From the NCBI RefSeq assembly GCF_026914185.1, contig NC_070574.1, forward strand, positions 62,001-126,000: a DNA stretch of 64,000 nt. The letters are read 5' to 3'. This DNA is from Puccinia triticina. Lineage: Eukaryota > Basidiomycota > Pucciniomycetes > Pucciniales > Pucciniaceae. The number at the start of each line of letters is the position of its first letter. Position 1 is the stretch's first letter. Below, piece after piece: positions 41,958 through 53,500 of this stretch. Both the position numbers and the translations under genes were made by a program. The notes below the pieces were generated by a model. It was not told the origin of the DNA. It worked only from the letters and a program-made list of their open reading frames with translations, and did not search any database.

Positions 41958-44900
41958 ATGTCGCCCATCGATCCCTTGACAACAGAGCCCCTTTTACTGT
42001 CCTCCTCCTCATCAGAAACAACGCCGGTTTCAAAGTCCGCCTCCCTCGTTCAAACTACCCTAACAATATCAGGTCAGTTGTTTTCTTCGCTTGGCAAAAC
42101 CCCTCAGTGTTCTCTGCTCGAAGATCTATTAACAAATGTTGTTCCACCTTTTCCCAGGGATGACATGCGGCTCTTGCGTCTCTGCAATCGAGACAAACTT
42201 GAAGAAAGTGCCCGGAGTGGAATCGGTCTCAGTGGCGCTCTTGACCGAGCAAGCCGTTATCATTCACGATGAGGAACAGGCCTCCGTTTACTCGATTATC
42301 GACCAAATTGACCTTTGCGGATTTAATGCAACCCTAATGAGTAGCCACCCGTTCGTGAACCCGAAGAAGGAAACACCCGTCAAAACGGATACCACTCACC
42401 TCAACACAGACTCATCACCCAAACTGCTTGAAATATCCTTCAAAGTCGACGGCATGACCTGCGCCTCGTGCTCATCTTCAATCGAAACTCAAATCAAGAA
42501 ACTCCCCGGCGTTCATCTTGTCTCGGTGGCTCTCATGGCCGGTCGTTGTAAAATCAGATGTGATGCCAAATCTTGGACAGCGGATGCACTTCGGTCTGAA
42601 ATCGAGGATCTTGGATTCGATGCAGAAGTCCTGTCCGTCGTCGACTTGAATCCCAGCCTCTCATCACTTTCCAAATCACCTCAAGTCTGTTTAATGGCTG
42701 AGAATCGCTCTCAGCTCATTATCATGGGAATCTCAAACACACAAGGTGCTCAAGGTCAGTAGCTGTCAATTTCAATTTCTTTAAAATCAGTCTTCAGATA
42801 ATTGATTGCGCTTGTTTTTTTATTCATGCTTCCCACGCAGATTTGGAAGATTCAATTGCCAAGATGCATGGTGTTCTATCATGCCAAATCCAGTTCAACA
42901 ACGGAAATTACACAATGAACCTCAATCACATTCGCTCAATTGTCCCGCTCCGAACAATCGTGGATCACATTTCTTCGCTTGGCTACGATCCTCTGATTGG
43001 TAGTGAAAAATCCGCAACAAATTCGATACAGCTTCAATCTCTTGCGCGGACAAAAGAAGTTGCAAGTTGGCGCCGCGCCTGTTGCTCGGCTGCATTCTTC
43101 GCCGTCCCAGTTTTCTTCTTACAGATGTTTGTCCCCATGTTCCCGAAATCGAACCTTATCAAGAGATTCTGCGACTCCTCAATCATCTTCCCCGGCTGGT
43201 ATCTCGGCGATTTCCTCTGTCTTTTCTTGTCTCTCCCCGTCCAATTTGGCGTTGGTCGTCGGTTCTATCGCCCGGCATGGAAATCGCTGCGTCATGGCAC
43301 GGCAACCATGGATGTTTTGGTTGTTATCGGCACCAGCTCCGCATTCGTCTTTTCACTCCTCTCACTTCTGGTTGCACCGTACTTTATTTCCAGCCGTAGC
43401 GTTCCCAGCACATATCACCCAACGATCTTTTTTGACACTTGCACCATGTTGATCACTTTCGTCACTCTCGGCCGATACCTCGAGAATCTCGCCAAGGGGC
43501 AAACCTCTGCAGCACTTTCAAAGTTGTTGTCTCTGTGCCCCCCATCTGCCACTCTCTACCTCGATCCTCCCGACTGTACGCAAGAACGGAAACTCCCTAC
43601 AGAATTGATTGAAGTCGGAGACATCCTCAAAATCATTCCTGGGGACAAGATACCCGCCGATGGCACTGTTGTTAGCGGAGAGAGCTCAATCGATGAGAGT
43701 ATGGTTACCGGTGAGGCCATGCCTGTCTCTAAAGGCGTTGGTGATCAGGTTATCGGGGGGACCGTCAACGGCTTCGGGACTTTCAACATGCTTGTCTCTC
43801 GTGCTGGGTCCGATACGGCGTTGAGTCAGATCGTCAAATTGGTCGAGGAGGCGCAAACGTCCAAGGCCCCAATCCAAGCTTTTGCAGATACCGTCGCTGG
43901 TTATTTTGTCCCCACCGTCCTGGCGCTTGGTATGCTGACGTTCGTGGGCTGGATGGTCATTTCACACACCAGCATAATCGACTACATCCCACCCCTCAGA
44001 CGTTTGTTTCTCACCAGTACGGCGCAAGATGGAAATGGAGGCGGCAAGTTCATGACCTGTTTGAAATTATGTATCTCTGTTATCGTCGTTGCCTGTCCCT
44101 GCGCCTTGGGTCTCTCAACACCAACAGCCGTCATGGTGGGCACTGGAATCGGAGCTCAGAACGGGATTTTGATCAAGGGTGCTGGCCCTTTGGAAGCTGC
44201 AAACACGATCGACAAGATCATCCTGGACAAGACTGGCACGTTGACGACGGCTCAGTTGCAAGTTGTTAGCATCAGATGGGCTCCCCATTTGAACGGAGGA
44301 ATCGCCGGAAATGAACATGACAAGGCCAAGAAGCAATTGTTGATGGCTTTGACGGCAACCGAGTCCAGAAGTGAACATCCATTGGCCAAGGCAGTTGCGA
44401 AGTTTGGATTGAAGTCTCTAGGGTGGCTCGCAGTGCCTTCAACAGTGCAAGTCAGTGGCTTCGAAAGCTTCACAGGTGCAGGCGTTCGATGTGGGGTGAA
44501 ACTGTCGAGTGATGAAGGAGAAAGTGCCCATGAGCTTGCAGTCGGAAATTTCAAGTTTATTAGCGGCGGACAGGGTACTCCAGAGATGACCACCGAAGCT
44601 ACCGGGTCCACTCCATCAAGACTGCTGGACCCCTCGATGAAGAGATTTGAAGTTGAACACGAAGATCAAGGACACACGTGCATCTTTGTTGAATTCGACG
44701 GTCAACTGGCCTGCATGATCGCATTGGCCGATTTGCTCAAGCCGGAGGCACAACAAGCTGTAGAAGCTTTCAGAAAGATGGGGATGAGTGTCATAATGGT
44801 CACAGGAGACCATCGACGCACTGCACTCGCGATAGCCAGCCAGGTTGGTATTCCGCCCCAAGACGTTTACGCCTCAGTCTCACCAGAAGGTAAAAGATCG

Positions 44901-45673
44901 ATCGTCGAGCAAATGAAAGAAGAACACATCGATTCCTCGTCCCCAAGAGATCGTCAACCGAACTCTAAAGCCAAGCGTCCTTGTCGAGTCGCTATGGTGG
45001 GCGATGGGATCAATGATTCGCCTGCCCTGGCTTGCGCTGACTTGGGCATCGCCATGTGTTCCGGTACCGACATCGCAATGGAAGCTGCTGATATCATACT
45101 CATGAAATCTAACTTATTGGATGTCGTCTCAGCCATCGATTTATCCAGAAGAGTTTTCAGACAGATCAGATTAAAGTGAGTTGATCAATTTCTTTATGCT
45201 TATATTTTGGTCAACATGATTGAAGTCTGATCGTTTTTTTATGACTTGACAGTTTCTTGTGGGCAAGTGTTTACAACTTGATTGGAATCCCATTAGCGAT
45301 GGGATTCTTCCTACCATGGGGGATCCATTTGCATCCGATGATGGCCGGTGCTTGCATGGCGTTCTCCTCGGTCTCGGTGGTGTGCTCGTCGTTGACGCTG
45401 CGGTTCTGGACCAAGCCTATGATCGCCCTGCGGCCTGACGAAGAGTTCGTCCGGGCCGGCCCCTTGATCGAGCTTCGAACTTCCCTACGTCGCCAGCTCT
45501 CAGGTCTAGGTGCTCGCAATCCATTCAAGTCCCTTGGTACCGCCTTCCTTAGCCCCATCCGCGCGATTCTTGCCGGTTCCCGCCACGCCCGTTCTGGTTC
45601 TTCAGCCTACTATAGCCCCGTCTTGGATACTGATGTCGAGAATGAGGAACTGCTGCCCATGACTGCCGTGTAA
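41958..45673 (+). CDS. CCC2: Copper-transporting P1B-type ATPase, four exons
   Basis: This pumps Cu(I) from the cytosol into the late secretory pathway, where copper loads multicopper oxidases such as the Fet3-type ferroxidase. It accepts copper from an Atx1-type chaperone by family knowledge. Exons are 41958-42072, 42158-42754, 42841-45175 and 45253-45673, totalling 3468 nt and 1155 residues with all phases intact. Two metal-binding HMA domains carry GMTCGSC (about 39-45) and GMTCASC (about 137-143); a third, degenerate HMA fold (about 240-300) lacks CxxC. Membrane helices include the CPC copper path (about 656-658). Catalytic motifs are TGEA (phosphatase loop), DKTGT (about 700, phosphorylated Asp), SEHPL, VTGDH and GDGIND (about 957). 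The start ATG has a CCACC context and a TATATAAC motif about 20 bp upstream. The gene looks intact and host-derived; yeast Ccc2 is about 1000 residues. Confidence 0.96.
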
Positions 45674-46150
45674 AGCTGGACTAGCCAGATATCATCTATT
45701 TCTTCTTCTTTTTCTTTCCCTACCATCCTCCAATCATTTATCCTCTCGATGGTTTCATTTTGCATTCGTCATTTGATTATTCACGTGATTTCCCTTTCTG
45801 ACTTTTTCCGTCTGCGTCTTTGAATAACAAACAGACAATTAATACAAAGACCACAGAACCGCATTCCCTGAAATATTTATATACATCTGAATCTCTTTGT
45901 ATTTCTTTTTTCACTCTTGCTAAGACTAAACTCGGACCATTTTCTTCTGTTTTCTTGTGTTCATCGTTGCCTAGCAGACTGCTGTATACGCTATTATAGC
46001 TTTGTATTTGGAGATGGTGCTGCTTTATATATACATAGATTGCACATAGACAGCACAATTTTTCTGCTTCATCTTTTGAGTGTTGTATTTTCTCATTGTC
46101 AGATTTATGCACTAATACAGGCACTCTATGGAAAAATTTCCTCTTCCAAC

Positions 46151-46711
46151 AGGGGGGTTCACAACTGAATTTTACAATATGAACACAATTTCAAAATCTT
46201 GGGCCCCGTTTGGCACCGATATAATTGTAGGTGATATAATCGCTGATTAATTCAATAAAAAATACAAAATTCAACATAAAGCCTCCAAATTTTTTTTGTA
46301 GGCAACCTACAGTGCTGGTCTCTTCAACTGTGAACCCAGAATCAACTTATCCAGCCATCTTCAGCACCATAATACCATTATATCACTTCATATTGGTTAA
46401 AAGTGATATAATGGTATTATGGTGCTGAAGATGGCTGAATCAGTTGGATCTGATTTCAAAGTTGAAGAGACCAGCACTGTAGGTTGCCTACAAAAAAAAT
46501 TTGGAGGCTTTATGTTGAATTTTCTATTTTTTATTGAATTAATCAGCGATTATATCACCTATAATTATATCGGTGCCAAACGGGGCCTTGGCAAGCTGTC
46601 CAGAGTGGGGTGTTGCTCATCAATCAGTGCAGTTTACCAATTTTCAAGAAAAATGTTCATAAACAGGTTAAAATGTGTCAAGTTTTGCAAATTTCAATTG
46701 TGAACCCCCCT
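46151..46711. mobile_element. MITE with AGGGGGGTTCACAA ends, carrying a nested MITE
   Basis: Inverted ends AGGGGGGTTCACAACTGAA / TTCAATTGTGAACCCCCCT match the MITE at 33617. The inner 386-bp element interrupts it. No clean duplication is visible at the outer edges (AAC versus ATT). The stretch 45674-46150 is the 3' flank of the ATPase gene and holds nothing else. Confidence 0.75.
46202..46587. mobile_element. 386-bp fold-back MITE, PIF/Harbinger-like ends
   Basis: Nearly the whole element is one palindrome: arms of about 185 bp starting GGCCCCGTTTGGCACCGA around a short centre near 46394. Flanked by TTG on both sides (46199-46201, 46588-46590). GGCCCCGTTTGG ends with a 3-bp duplication resemble Tourist/PIF-Harbinger MITEs. 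Confidence 0.88.
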
Positions 46712-46915
46712 ATTCATTCAGTTTCTCTTTGAACTATTGTCCCTCAGCTTCTTGTAATCATGAAATGATTTTTTCTGAAATTTTGGTGGTGAGATGTATT
46801 GTGCTTCCAGGCACATGTCCAGGTCCTATGATTGTGTATGGGTTGGTATGGGCCCAGGGGGCTTGGCCTAGAGCTACATGTCAAGAATGAATAAAATTAA
46901 GAACTACACATCTTA

Positions 46916-47063
46916 GGCTTTGTTTGGAGCATATAATCAGGCAATATAATCAGGCTTTTTGTGACTTCTGATCAAGTTTTGGCAGGCCTGATCAGATGTC
47001 ACATAGGATGTCAGGCAAAAAAACTCATATATCACCCAGATTATATTGGCTCCAAACAAGGCC
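46916..47063. mobile_element. 148-bp MITE, PIF/Harbinger-like
   Basis: Ends GGCTTTGTTTGGAGCATATA / inverted GGCCTTGTTTGGAGCCAATA with TTA duplicated on both sides (46913-46915, 47064-47066). Confidence 0.85.
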
Positions 47064-47645
47064 TTAATTTACATGGTAATTTTATGATAATAACATGTAG
47101 ACCATAAATGAGAAGACTGTGAGAGCTAGAATTATAACAAATTACTCTGCTGCAAACCTGCAATGTTCCCAGTGGGGGATTGTCCAGTGCCACACATGCT
47201 TTATGGCACATGCTTTATGATTGGCCAAGCAAACTTTGGGCTTGGCCCAGTGTACTTGGGATGATAGGGGTCAACTTTAAACACTTGATACACCACATAG
47301 TGGATGTGTCTAGAGAGGGCAAGAAAAAGTAAGAATATAGTAAATTCCCCCTTGTAGGCCTAAAAAGCAGCAAAAAACACAACAAAAGATCCTCTTAATT
47401 CTGCCTACAAAAACTACAATGAAATTAAATGATTCCTCAATGAAAAATAACATTACAGTCATTAATTAAAAAGAAAGAAATCCCCCAGTGCCCTCGAGTG
47501 GTGTGTAGCAAATAGGGAACAGAAGCTGAAGCCGTCAGCTTCAGTACAGCCTGTACACCAGATCAGCAGTGTGTAAAGAGAGGATTGGTTCAGGGTATGA
47601 AGATACCAGTTTTGTCCTCCTTCTTTGGTTACAGATAAATCTTCT

Positions 47646-48158
47646 TAGGGATTGCACTTTGCACCCAGGTACCTGCCATGTGATTTCAATGAAATATGAC
47701 ACCTAGATCCACAGAGCGGGTACCCGGGTGCCTGGGTGCAGATGGCGGGTACTTGAGGCACACAAAAAAAGAGGGTGAAAGAAATTGTCCTGTCCATTTG
47801 CATGCAAACAGACAGGAAACATTAATTGGGTGGCTATCTTGTCTGTTTTTACTCAAACAGACAGGCAGTATTATTGCCCTTTACGTTTGCACACAAACAG
47901 ACAGGGCTGTATTATTGCACTGTAGGTTTGCACACAAATGGTCACAGAAGTATTGTTGGCCTGGATGTTTGGATGCAAACAACAGCATGATTGTGTGGCC
48001 ATCCTGTATGTTTGCAGGCAAAAAGACACAGGCTGATCTTGCAAATGGCCCAGTCAGACAGGCGGGTACCCAACCCAGGTACCCGGCCTTACTCTAGCAG
48101 AACTAGACACCCGCACACGCACCTGGCACCAACCAACGGGTACCCGCAGCCATCTCTA
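47646..48158. mobile_element. Degenerate hAT-like element with GGGTACCC subterminal motifs and internal tandem hairpins
   Basis: The right end (inverted TAGAGATGGCTGCGGGTACC) matches the element at 53783; the left end TAGGGATTGCACTTTGCACC is diverged. Flanks AATCTTCT and ACTCTGCT agree at 6 of 8 positions. The interior (47790-48065) repeats a unit of about 50 bp with TTTGCANNCAAACAGACAGG. No coding signal. 47070-47640 has no recognised feature. Confidence 0.55.
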
Positions 48159-48573
48159 ACTCTGCTCCAATCTGTCACACCAGGTGGTTGCAGATATTGG
48201 TAACATAAAAGTAGGGTCTTGATTAATTGACTACCCTAAATTCAATTTCCAACTACCAAACACGTGTTACATTGGGAGGACCACTACCAGACATTGCCCC
48301 CGGGTTGCCCGGACCAAAAATTGACCTGGGCACATTTTGGTAGTTGGAAGTTGAAAAGGGAAATAACAAACAGTAGTTGGATTTACAATTTTTGTGGTGA
48401 TGGCAAAAATAAATAAAAATTCATAACTCCTCACTGCGGTGCCCAAGCCCCGCCAAACTTTTACAGAGGGCAGAAACCTCTCTCAAGAGCACATGGGGAG
48501 CTGTATGGAATTAGCACACCCCAGGAATGGGGTGTGCTATTGTGCGCCCATTTTGGCTGGTGTCCTACTAGTA

Positions 48574-48778
48574 CTAAGGAACACCACCAAAACCATAGTC
48601 ATGGTGCCACAAAGGGTCCCAAAATATTATATTGCAGAGAAAAGGCCCTGAAATCAATGTGGTAAGCTGCATGGCATTATTACACCTGATCATTTTGTTT
48701 TCAGAGCTTAATCTGTTCACTGTAAAATTTTGAGACCCTTTGGGGCACCATGGCTATGGTTTTGGTGGTGTTCCTTAG
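48574..48778. repeat. Inverted repeat, arms of about 53 bp
   Basis: CTAAGGAACACCACCAAAAC... at 48574-48626 is mirrored by ...GTTTTGGTGGTGTTCCTTAG at 48726-48778. Possibly a small MITE. The flanking DNA from 48159 to 49177 shows no gene. Confidence 0.75.
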
Positions 48779-49177
48779 AAGGACACAGCCAAGACGGACA
48801 AGCAATATACTTCAAATCTTCTCTTACAGTGACCATGGTACAGATTGGGGTGCTGTGGGTATCAAAGGGGCCAAGGAACCTAATGCAATCTGCATCTGTA
48901 TTGATCATGCTTATTGTTAATTGGTGGATATATTTTTTAATTTGTGGTTAGTTGATTGGGGTGGACAAATTTTAGAAGTACATCATATTACATAATATGA
49001 ACATCATTTACTGTCTATTAACAGAAGATGTAACAAGATGGTAAGATTTGCTCCTTGTGTAACAGGTATTAAGAAGTTGGTCGATGTGGGGGATTCCTTG
49101 TAGCCAGAACGGTCTCGTATTCGCTGATGTGACTAGCAGCACCTACAACCATGTGACTTGTGAAGAAGAGGAGCTGC

Positions 49178-51110
49178 TCATTCAATTTGCATACGATCAT
49201 CGCCATGACTACCCGATGCCTGCGCGCGGGCCACGTCGTCTTTCAGTTTATCCTGCACTGCGGTGGATTGAGTGCTAGACTTAGCAGTCTGAGCGCGTTT
49301 GCGACCGGGATTGGTGAGGCCATAGTTGGCTCTCGTCCGCGATGCAGGCAAACTCTTGAGGCCCGAAGTTAGGTCAGGAGCAGTGGTAGTCGTTGGAACC
49401 CTTGCGCTGGTGGGGAAGTAGTCGAGGAGACCGGTCGAGCGGGACTGAGAGGGTCGTTCATCTATTGCCTTCTCCCGATCCTTCTCGATTATTTCTTCTT
49501 CTTCTTCGAGCCATTGTGATAAGCTAGGGGGGATCAATTGCATTTGAACACTCGGCGCTCCATGCATATATCGCAAACGTTCGAGAATCCCGATCCGGAG
49601 ACCTTCGAGTGTCTTTTTTGAGTTGCTGTTGTCAACCTTCGTGACCAGATTGACATGTAGACGGGGTTCATCTTTGAATATCGAGTCGTAGGGCGTCGAG
49701 GGTAGGTGATTGGATATACTGGGACAGGTATCAGAGACCAACAGCGACGTTTCATAAGTCCAACAGCGCGCCACATTACGTGGTGTATAGCCTCCTCCAC
49801 CCAAAACCATAAGCGGGATCCGAAAAGCCTTGATAAACCGAACACATTCACCATGCGCGGCAATGCTAATGTTGAAGCCACCCAGTCGATCTCCACCCAG
49901 TGAGTCCGCCCCGCATTGAAGGACGATCACACTTGGTCTAAATGTGGTAATGATTGGTTCCATGACCGAACGGAAAAGATTCACATAACTTTCATTATCG
50001 ATTCCGTCCGAGAGTGGCAGATTGAAGCTGAAGTTTTTCCCTAGCCCGTATCCAAATTCGTCAATCGTACCCGTACCGGGGAAGAATTCCCCGTTGTACT
50101 TGTGGAATGAGACTGTGCACACTCGATTCGAGAGATAGAATGCCTCTTGGACTCCATCTCCATGGTGAATGTCGATATCGATGTAAAGTACTCTGGGATG
50201 GATCCTATGTTTTGAAAGACCAATTAGTAAGAACGCCCACTCCTTCCCAAAATATTAACAATGAAAGGGGAAAGAAAACAAACCTCAGGAGCTCAATAAT
50301 TCCAATCACGATATCATTCACGTAACAAAACCCGGAAGCTTCAGATTTTTTGGCGTGATGTAGACCACCAGACCAGTTAATTGTGATATCTGAAGTACCC
50401 GAGTTGAGTTTCCGGGAGGCCATTAAGCTTGCACCGGCATATTGACGACAGAAGTCGTAAATCCCGTCAAACATCGGACAGTCTTCTCCCGTGTTGTGGT
50501 CGCCTGGATTTTTCGCTGGATTGTTGGTCTTGGGATCTTCTCCTAGTCGTATGTTATTTCTATAAAAAATGATTATTGGTTTGAATTTTGATCAGGATGA
50601 TGCGAGTTAAAGTAAGGGGAAGGAAATAGCTAGGGGAGAGATTCGTACCGCTCTAGGAAATCCAGATAAGATGATGAATGAAACGAGCCTAATTCTTCTC
50701 GACTTGCCAGCCGGGGGGAGTGATATTCCATGTGATGATGCAAGCCATAACCGGCCACGAGATGGTTGAGGATTGTGAGTCGATGGGGCTTCATGGGATG
50801 CCCTTTCTAGAAATAATTCGATAGGATGATTGAGAGTGGATAGGAATACATATCGAAGTAGGGCGGATGTTCGTAGATCAAACGGATGGAATTTTCTGTA
50901 AACTATCAGCGGATGAATTATATTTGATTTCCTTATAAATTCTGATCAACAGACCCCGAAATGGTAATCTCCGACGCCTTTGGGGAAATAGTACGAAACT
51001 CTCGATGGAGCATGAGCCTGTTAGATAAACATAGGAGAAGGGGTTCAGTTTTGAGCTGATGGTGGTTGGGTGATAAAAGGAGAGCTTACCCTGATCAATG
51101 GGTCAGTCAT
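49178..51110 (-). CDS. Class I histone deacetylase, Hos2-like, five exons
   Basis: A zinc-dependent nuclear lysine deacetylase that removes acetyl groups from histone tails. Exons are 51110-51090, 51017-50955, 50806-50649, 50559-50284 and 50204-49178, summing to 1545 nt and 514 residues with every phase intact. One donor (GTCTGT at 50954) is weak. The catalytic core is visible: [44 protein letters not shown] (active-site His pair), [16 protein letters not shown] (zinc ligands and His-Asp), [18 protein letters not shown] and [26 protein letters not shown] and AHGECVRF favour the Hos2 branch over Rpd3. The C-terminal 110 residues are charged and Ser/Thr-rich, with [12 protein letters not shown]. 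No lesion seen. The ATG is fixed by the 21-nt first exon; an ATG 7 nt upstream is out of frame. Confidence 0.95.
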
Positions 51111-51932
51111 TTTCCATGGCAGGTCTTTCTCTTCCGTTGCTGAGGATGTAGCTGTGTGCGATCGGTTTGATTGGCTTGGATCAAAGTCGAGGAAACATGG
51201 CGATGCAGCGAAAGTGGGGAGGTTCATGGTTGAAACGAGGTGGCACGCAGAACGCGGTGGGTTGGGCACACAACCGATGCAGGCGCACCTCGGGCCTCAT
51301 GACCAGCCGCAGTCTGACCCAGGCAGACCGTCCAGTCGACCCGCATCTGACGTCACTTGCGCCTCACGCAAGCCGCGGAGTCGAAGCCGCACTTGAACAC
51401 AACCTCCGTCAGGAGGGACTTTACACCGTACCTTCCCAAGTTAATGGTGCACGGAGAATGGAATTTTCATGCCTCTTTTCACTTTGCTTGTTATGCACTT
51501 TGCATAGAACAACTTTTCTGTCTTTTTTTGGGCTGATTGTCAGTGCAAGATGGTATTCAAGGGCCTTGTATTTTTTTATATGTATGTACTGCCACACATG
51601 TCTTCTTTTGATGCTGAGCTACTCCATGATAAATCATGGAATAAACCTGGATGAACTTAAAGTGTGACCCTGGATTGCGCATGTCAACTGACAGCACTTG
51701 CTTGAGTTTTTTCCATGGTGTGCAAAGAAAAAAAAATATGTTCAAAAAATTATTAACAATCAGGACCCAGCGCTAGAGCTACAAGCAGAGAGAGGTACAC
51801 CGCTTGTATGAAGGCTAGATGTTGAAGAGCTAATAAGGTAAAATTGACTAGAAATTGACCAGGGTAGGGCACAAGTTGCCCGTCGGGAGGGTGGCCTTGG
51901 CCTCGCGAAAACGCTCCGATTGATTGTCTCAT

Positions 51933-52548
51933 TCAGTTCGCATCGTCTTCAATATGAGCTTTCGCCCAGGAGTCCACCAGAACACTGGCTCCCCATCTAG
52001 CAACCTTATCTTCGGCCTTCTTTTTGGCCGCTTTTTTTTCTTCTGCTGCCCGGCTTCGTGCAAGCCTTGATTCCATTATCTCGTTCAGAGGGACCCGCAA
52101 ATCGGCCATTGCATGTTCAACAAGGGCCACCAGGTCGGGTATTGCCCGGCGTTTCCATTCTTCATAGTCGGTGTCAATCTTTATGAGCCTAGTCTGGTGT
52201 CTTTCGGCGGTACGGATACTCGGACGCGCCAATTCATTCGCAAATTGAACCTTTCTTTTTAAAATTGCTGGACCTTCCGAGTCGGTAAAACCTGAGGCTT
52301 CGTATGCTATGCTGAATTTCTGCAGAACATCATCTGGAGTTTTGTAATTAGGAGGTTCACTTGACCGAGCGACTTCGAAGTTGCCGGAAGTCAGTCAAAG
52401 GACAGAATGAGGAGAGCTCAATACATATGATGGAAAGATAAGCAAATATCTTACGGGAGCTTTCTGTAGGAGCGCATAGTAACAAGTGCTCACTGGCCCC
52501 TAGCATGTGAAGGGCAATGTAAAATAACGGTTTCCTCGCCATGATCAT
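51933..52548 (-). CDS. Small hypothetical protein, two exons
   Basis: I do not recognise a family. Exon 1 starts at one of two ATGs (52548 or 52542; MIMARKPLFYIALHMLGASE). It ends at a GTAAGA donor near 52454. The second exon starts after the acceptor TTCGAAG near 52372, reads LARSSEPPNYKTPDD and runs to a stop at 51933, giving about 175 residues. The C-terminal half is helical and charged, with EEKKAAKKKAEDK suggesting a short coiled coil. The frame upstream of the first ATG is open to 52716, so an earlier start or exon is possible. It lies divergent from nothing obvious, about 0.8 kb upstream of the deacetylase on the same strand. It could be a host gene or the tail of a larger one. Confidence 0.5.
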
Positions 52549-52945
52549 GATATCCTCGTATTGAAGGTTAAGGGCCGAATGATGGATCAAGCAAGTGATT
52601 ATGATTGATTTAATGTGTGTTATGTGAGTTAAAGGACGCCTTGGTGTTTTTGTCGAACTGGGCTGAAATATTTTCGACCAAATAACATATAATCGTTCGA
52701 TCGCTGCCCTGAACAAACAACTGGAGAATTTGATCAGAGGCTATCAGAGGCCAACTGCTTGTAACACATGGTCATTCTACCCAACGGACACCCAAACAGC
52801 TCCAAGACGCACGTCAAGCACACAACTTCAGATCCCGACTGTGAAGAAATATGTACAAAATACAAATGGACAGAGGATACTGGCCCAAGTATTTTGTATC
52901 GGGCAGTTCAAGTGCTTCACAAATGATAAAAAATGATGTATTACC

Positions 52946-53068
52946 TCCCTACAATCCATTTCACCTACACCACCGCTCGATTATTTTGGAATCGGCGCGT
53001 CAGAGAGGCTTCCCTACAATCCATTTCACCTACACCACCGCTCGATTATTTTGGAATCGGCGCGTCAG
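52946..53068 (+). repeat. Tandem duplication, 65-bp unit, two copies
   Basis: TCCCTACAATCCATTTCACC starts at 52946 and again at 53011; the copies agree to about 53068. Confidence 0.92.
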
Positions 53069-53139
53069 CTTGGCCGCAGTGTCAGGAACAGTTCTGGCAT
53101 GACCTGTCAACTCCGAACTTGTGGAAGTCCCTCTTTTGC

Positions 53140-53164
53140 GGGGGGGGGGGGGGGGGGGGGGGGG
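53140..53164 (+). repeat. Poly-G homopolymer (25)
   Basis: A run of 25 G bases follows CTCTTTTGC and leads directly into a hairpin repeat. Confidence 0.9.
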
Positions 53165-53233
53165 CAGCAAACTTAACACAAGCGTACCCTCCTCGGGGGA
53201 GCGTAGACTAGCGACCTCCGAAGGAGGGACTTG
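53165..53233. repeat. GC-rich hairpin repeat (GGAGGGACTT family)
   Basis: ACTTAACACAAGCG, CCTCCTCGGGGGAG and GGAGGGACTTGC match the repeats at 20200 and 27459. Confidence 0.5.
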
Positions 53234-53500
53234 CCTCTAAAGTCGCATGTCTACGTCACCAGGAAAAATAAACTGTCACTAGAATACAGGTGACATCAGC
53301 CTAAGTCCAATGAGCTAACCACCAGCTGCACAGCTGGCCGCATGGACATCCCCCTGTAGGAAACAAAGGGGCCATTGTAGCCTGGTTGTGGTAGCACCAG
53401 AGCAGGAAAAAAGTGACAGTCATTGTTTCTTGATGTCAACTGATGTCTGGTGACAATTTATTTTTCCTGGGTATACAGTATTGAGACAAATGGCAGGGAG

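Noticed and set aside
51070..51396. Plus-strand frame over the 5' end of the deacetylase gene
   Set aside because: Antisense to its first exon and promoter; Arg/Ser-rich without coding texture.
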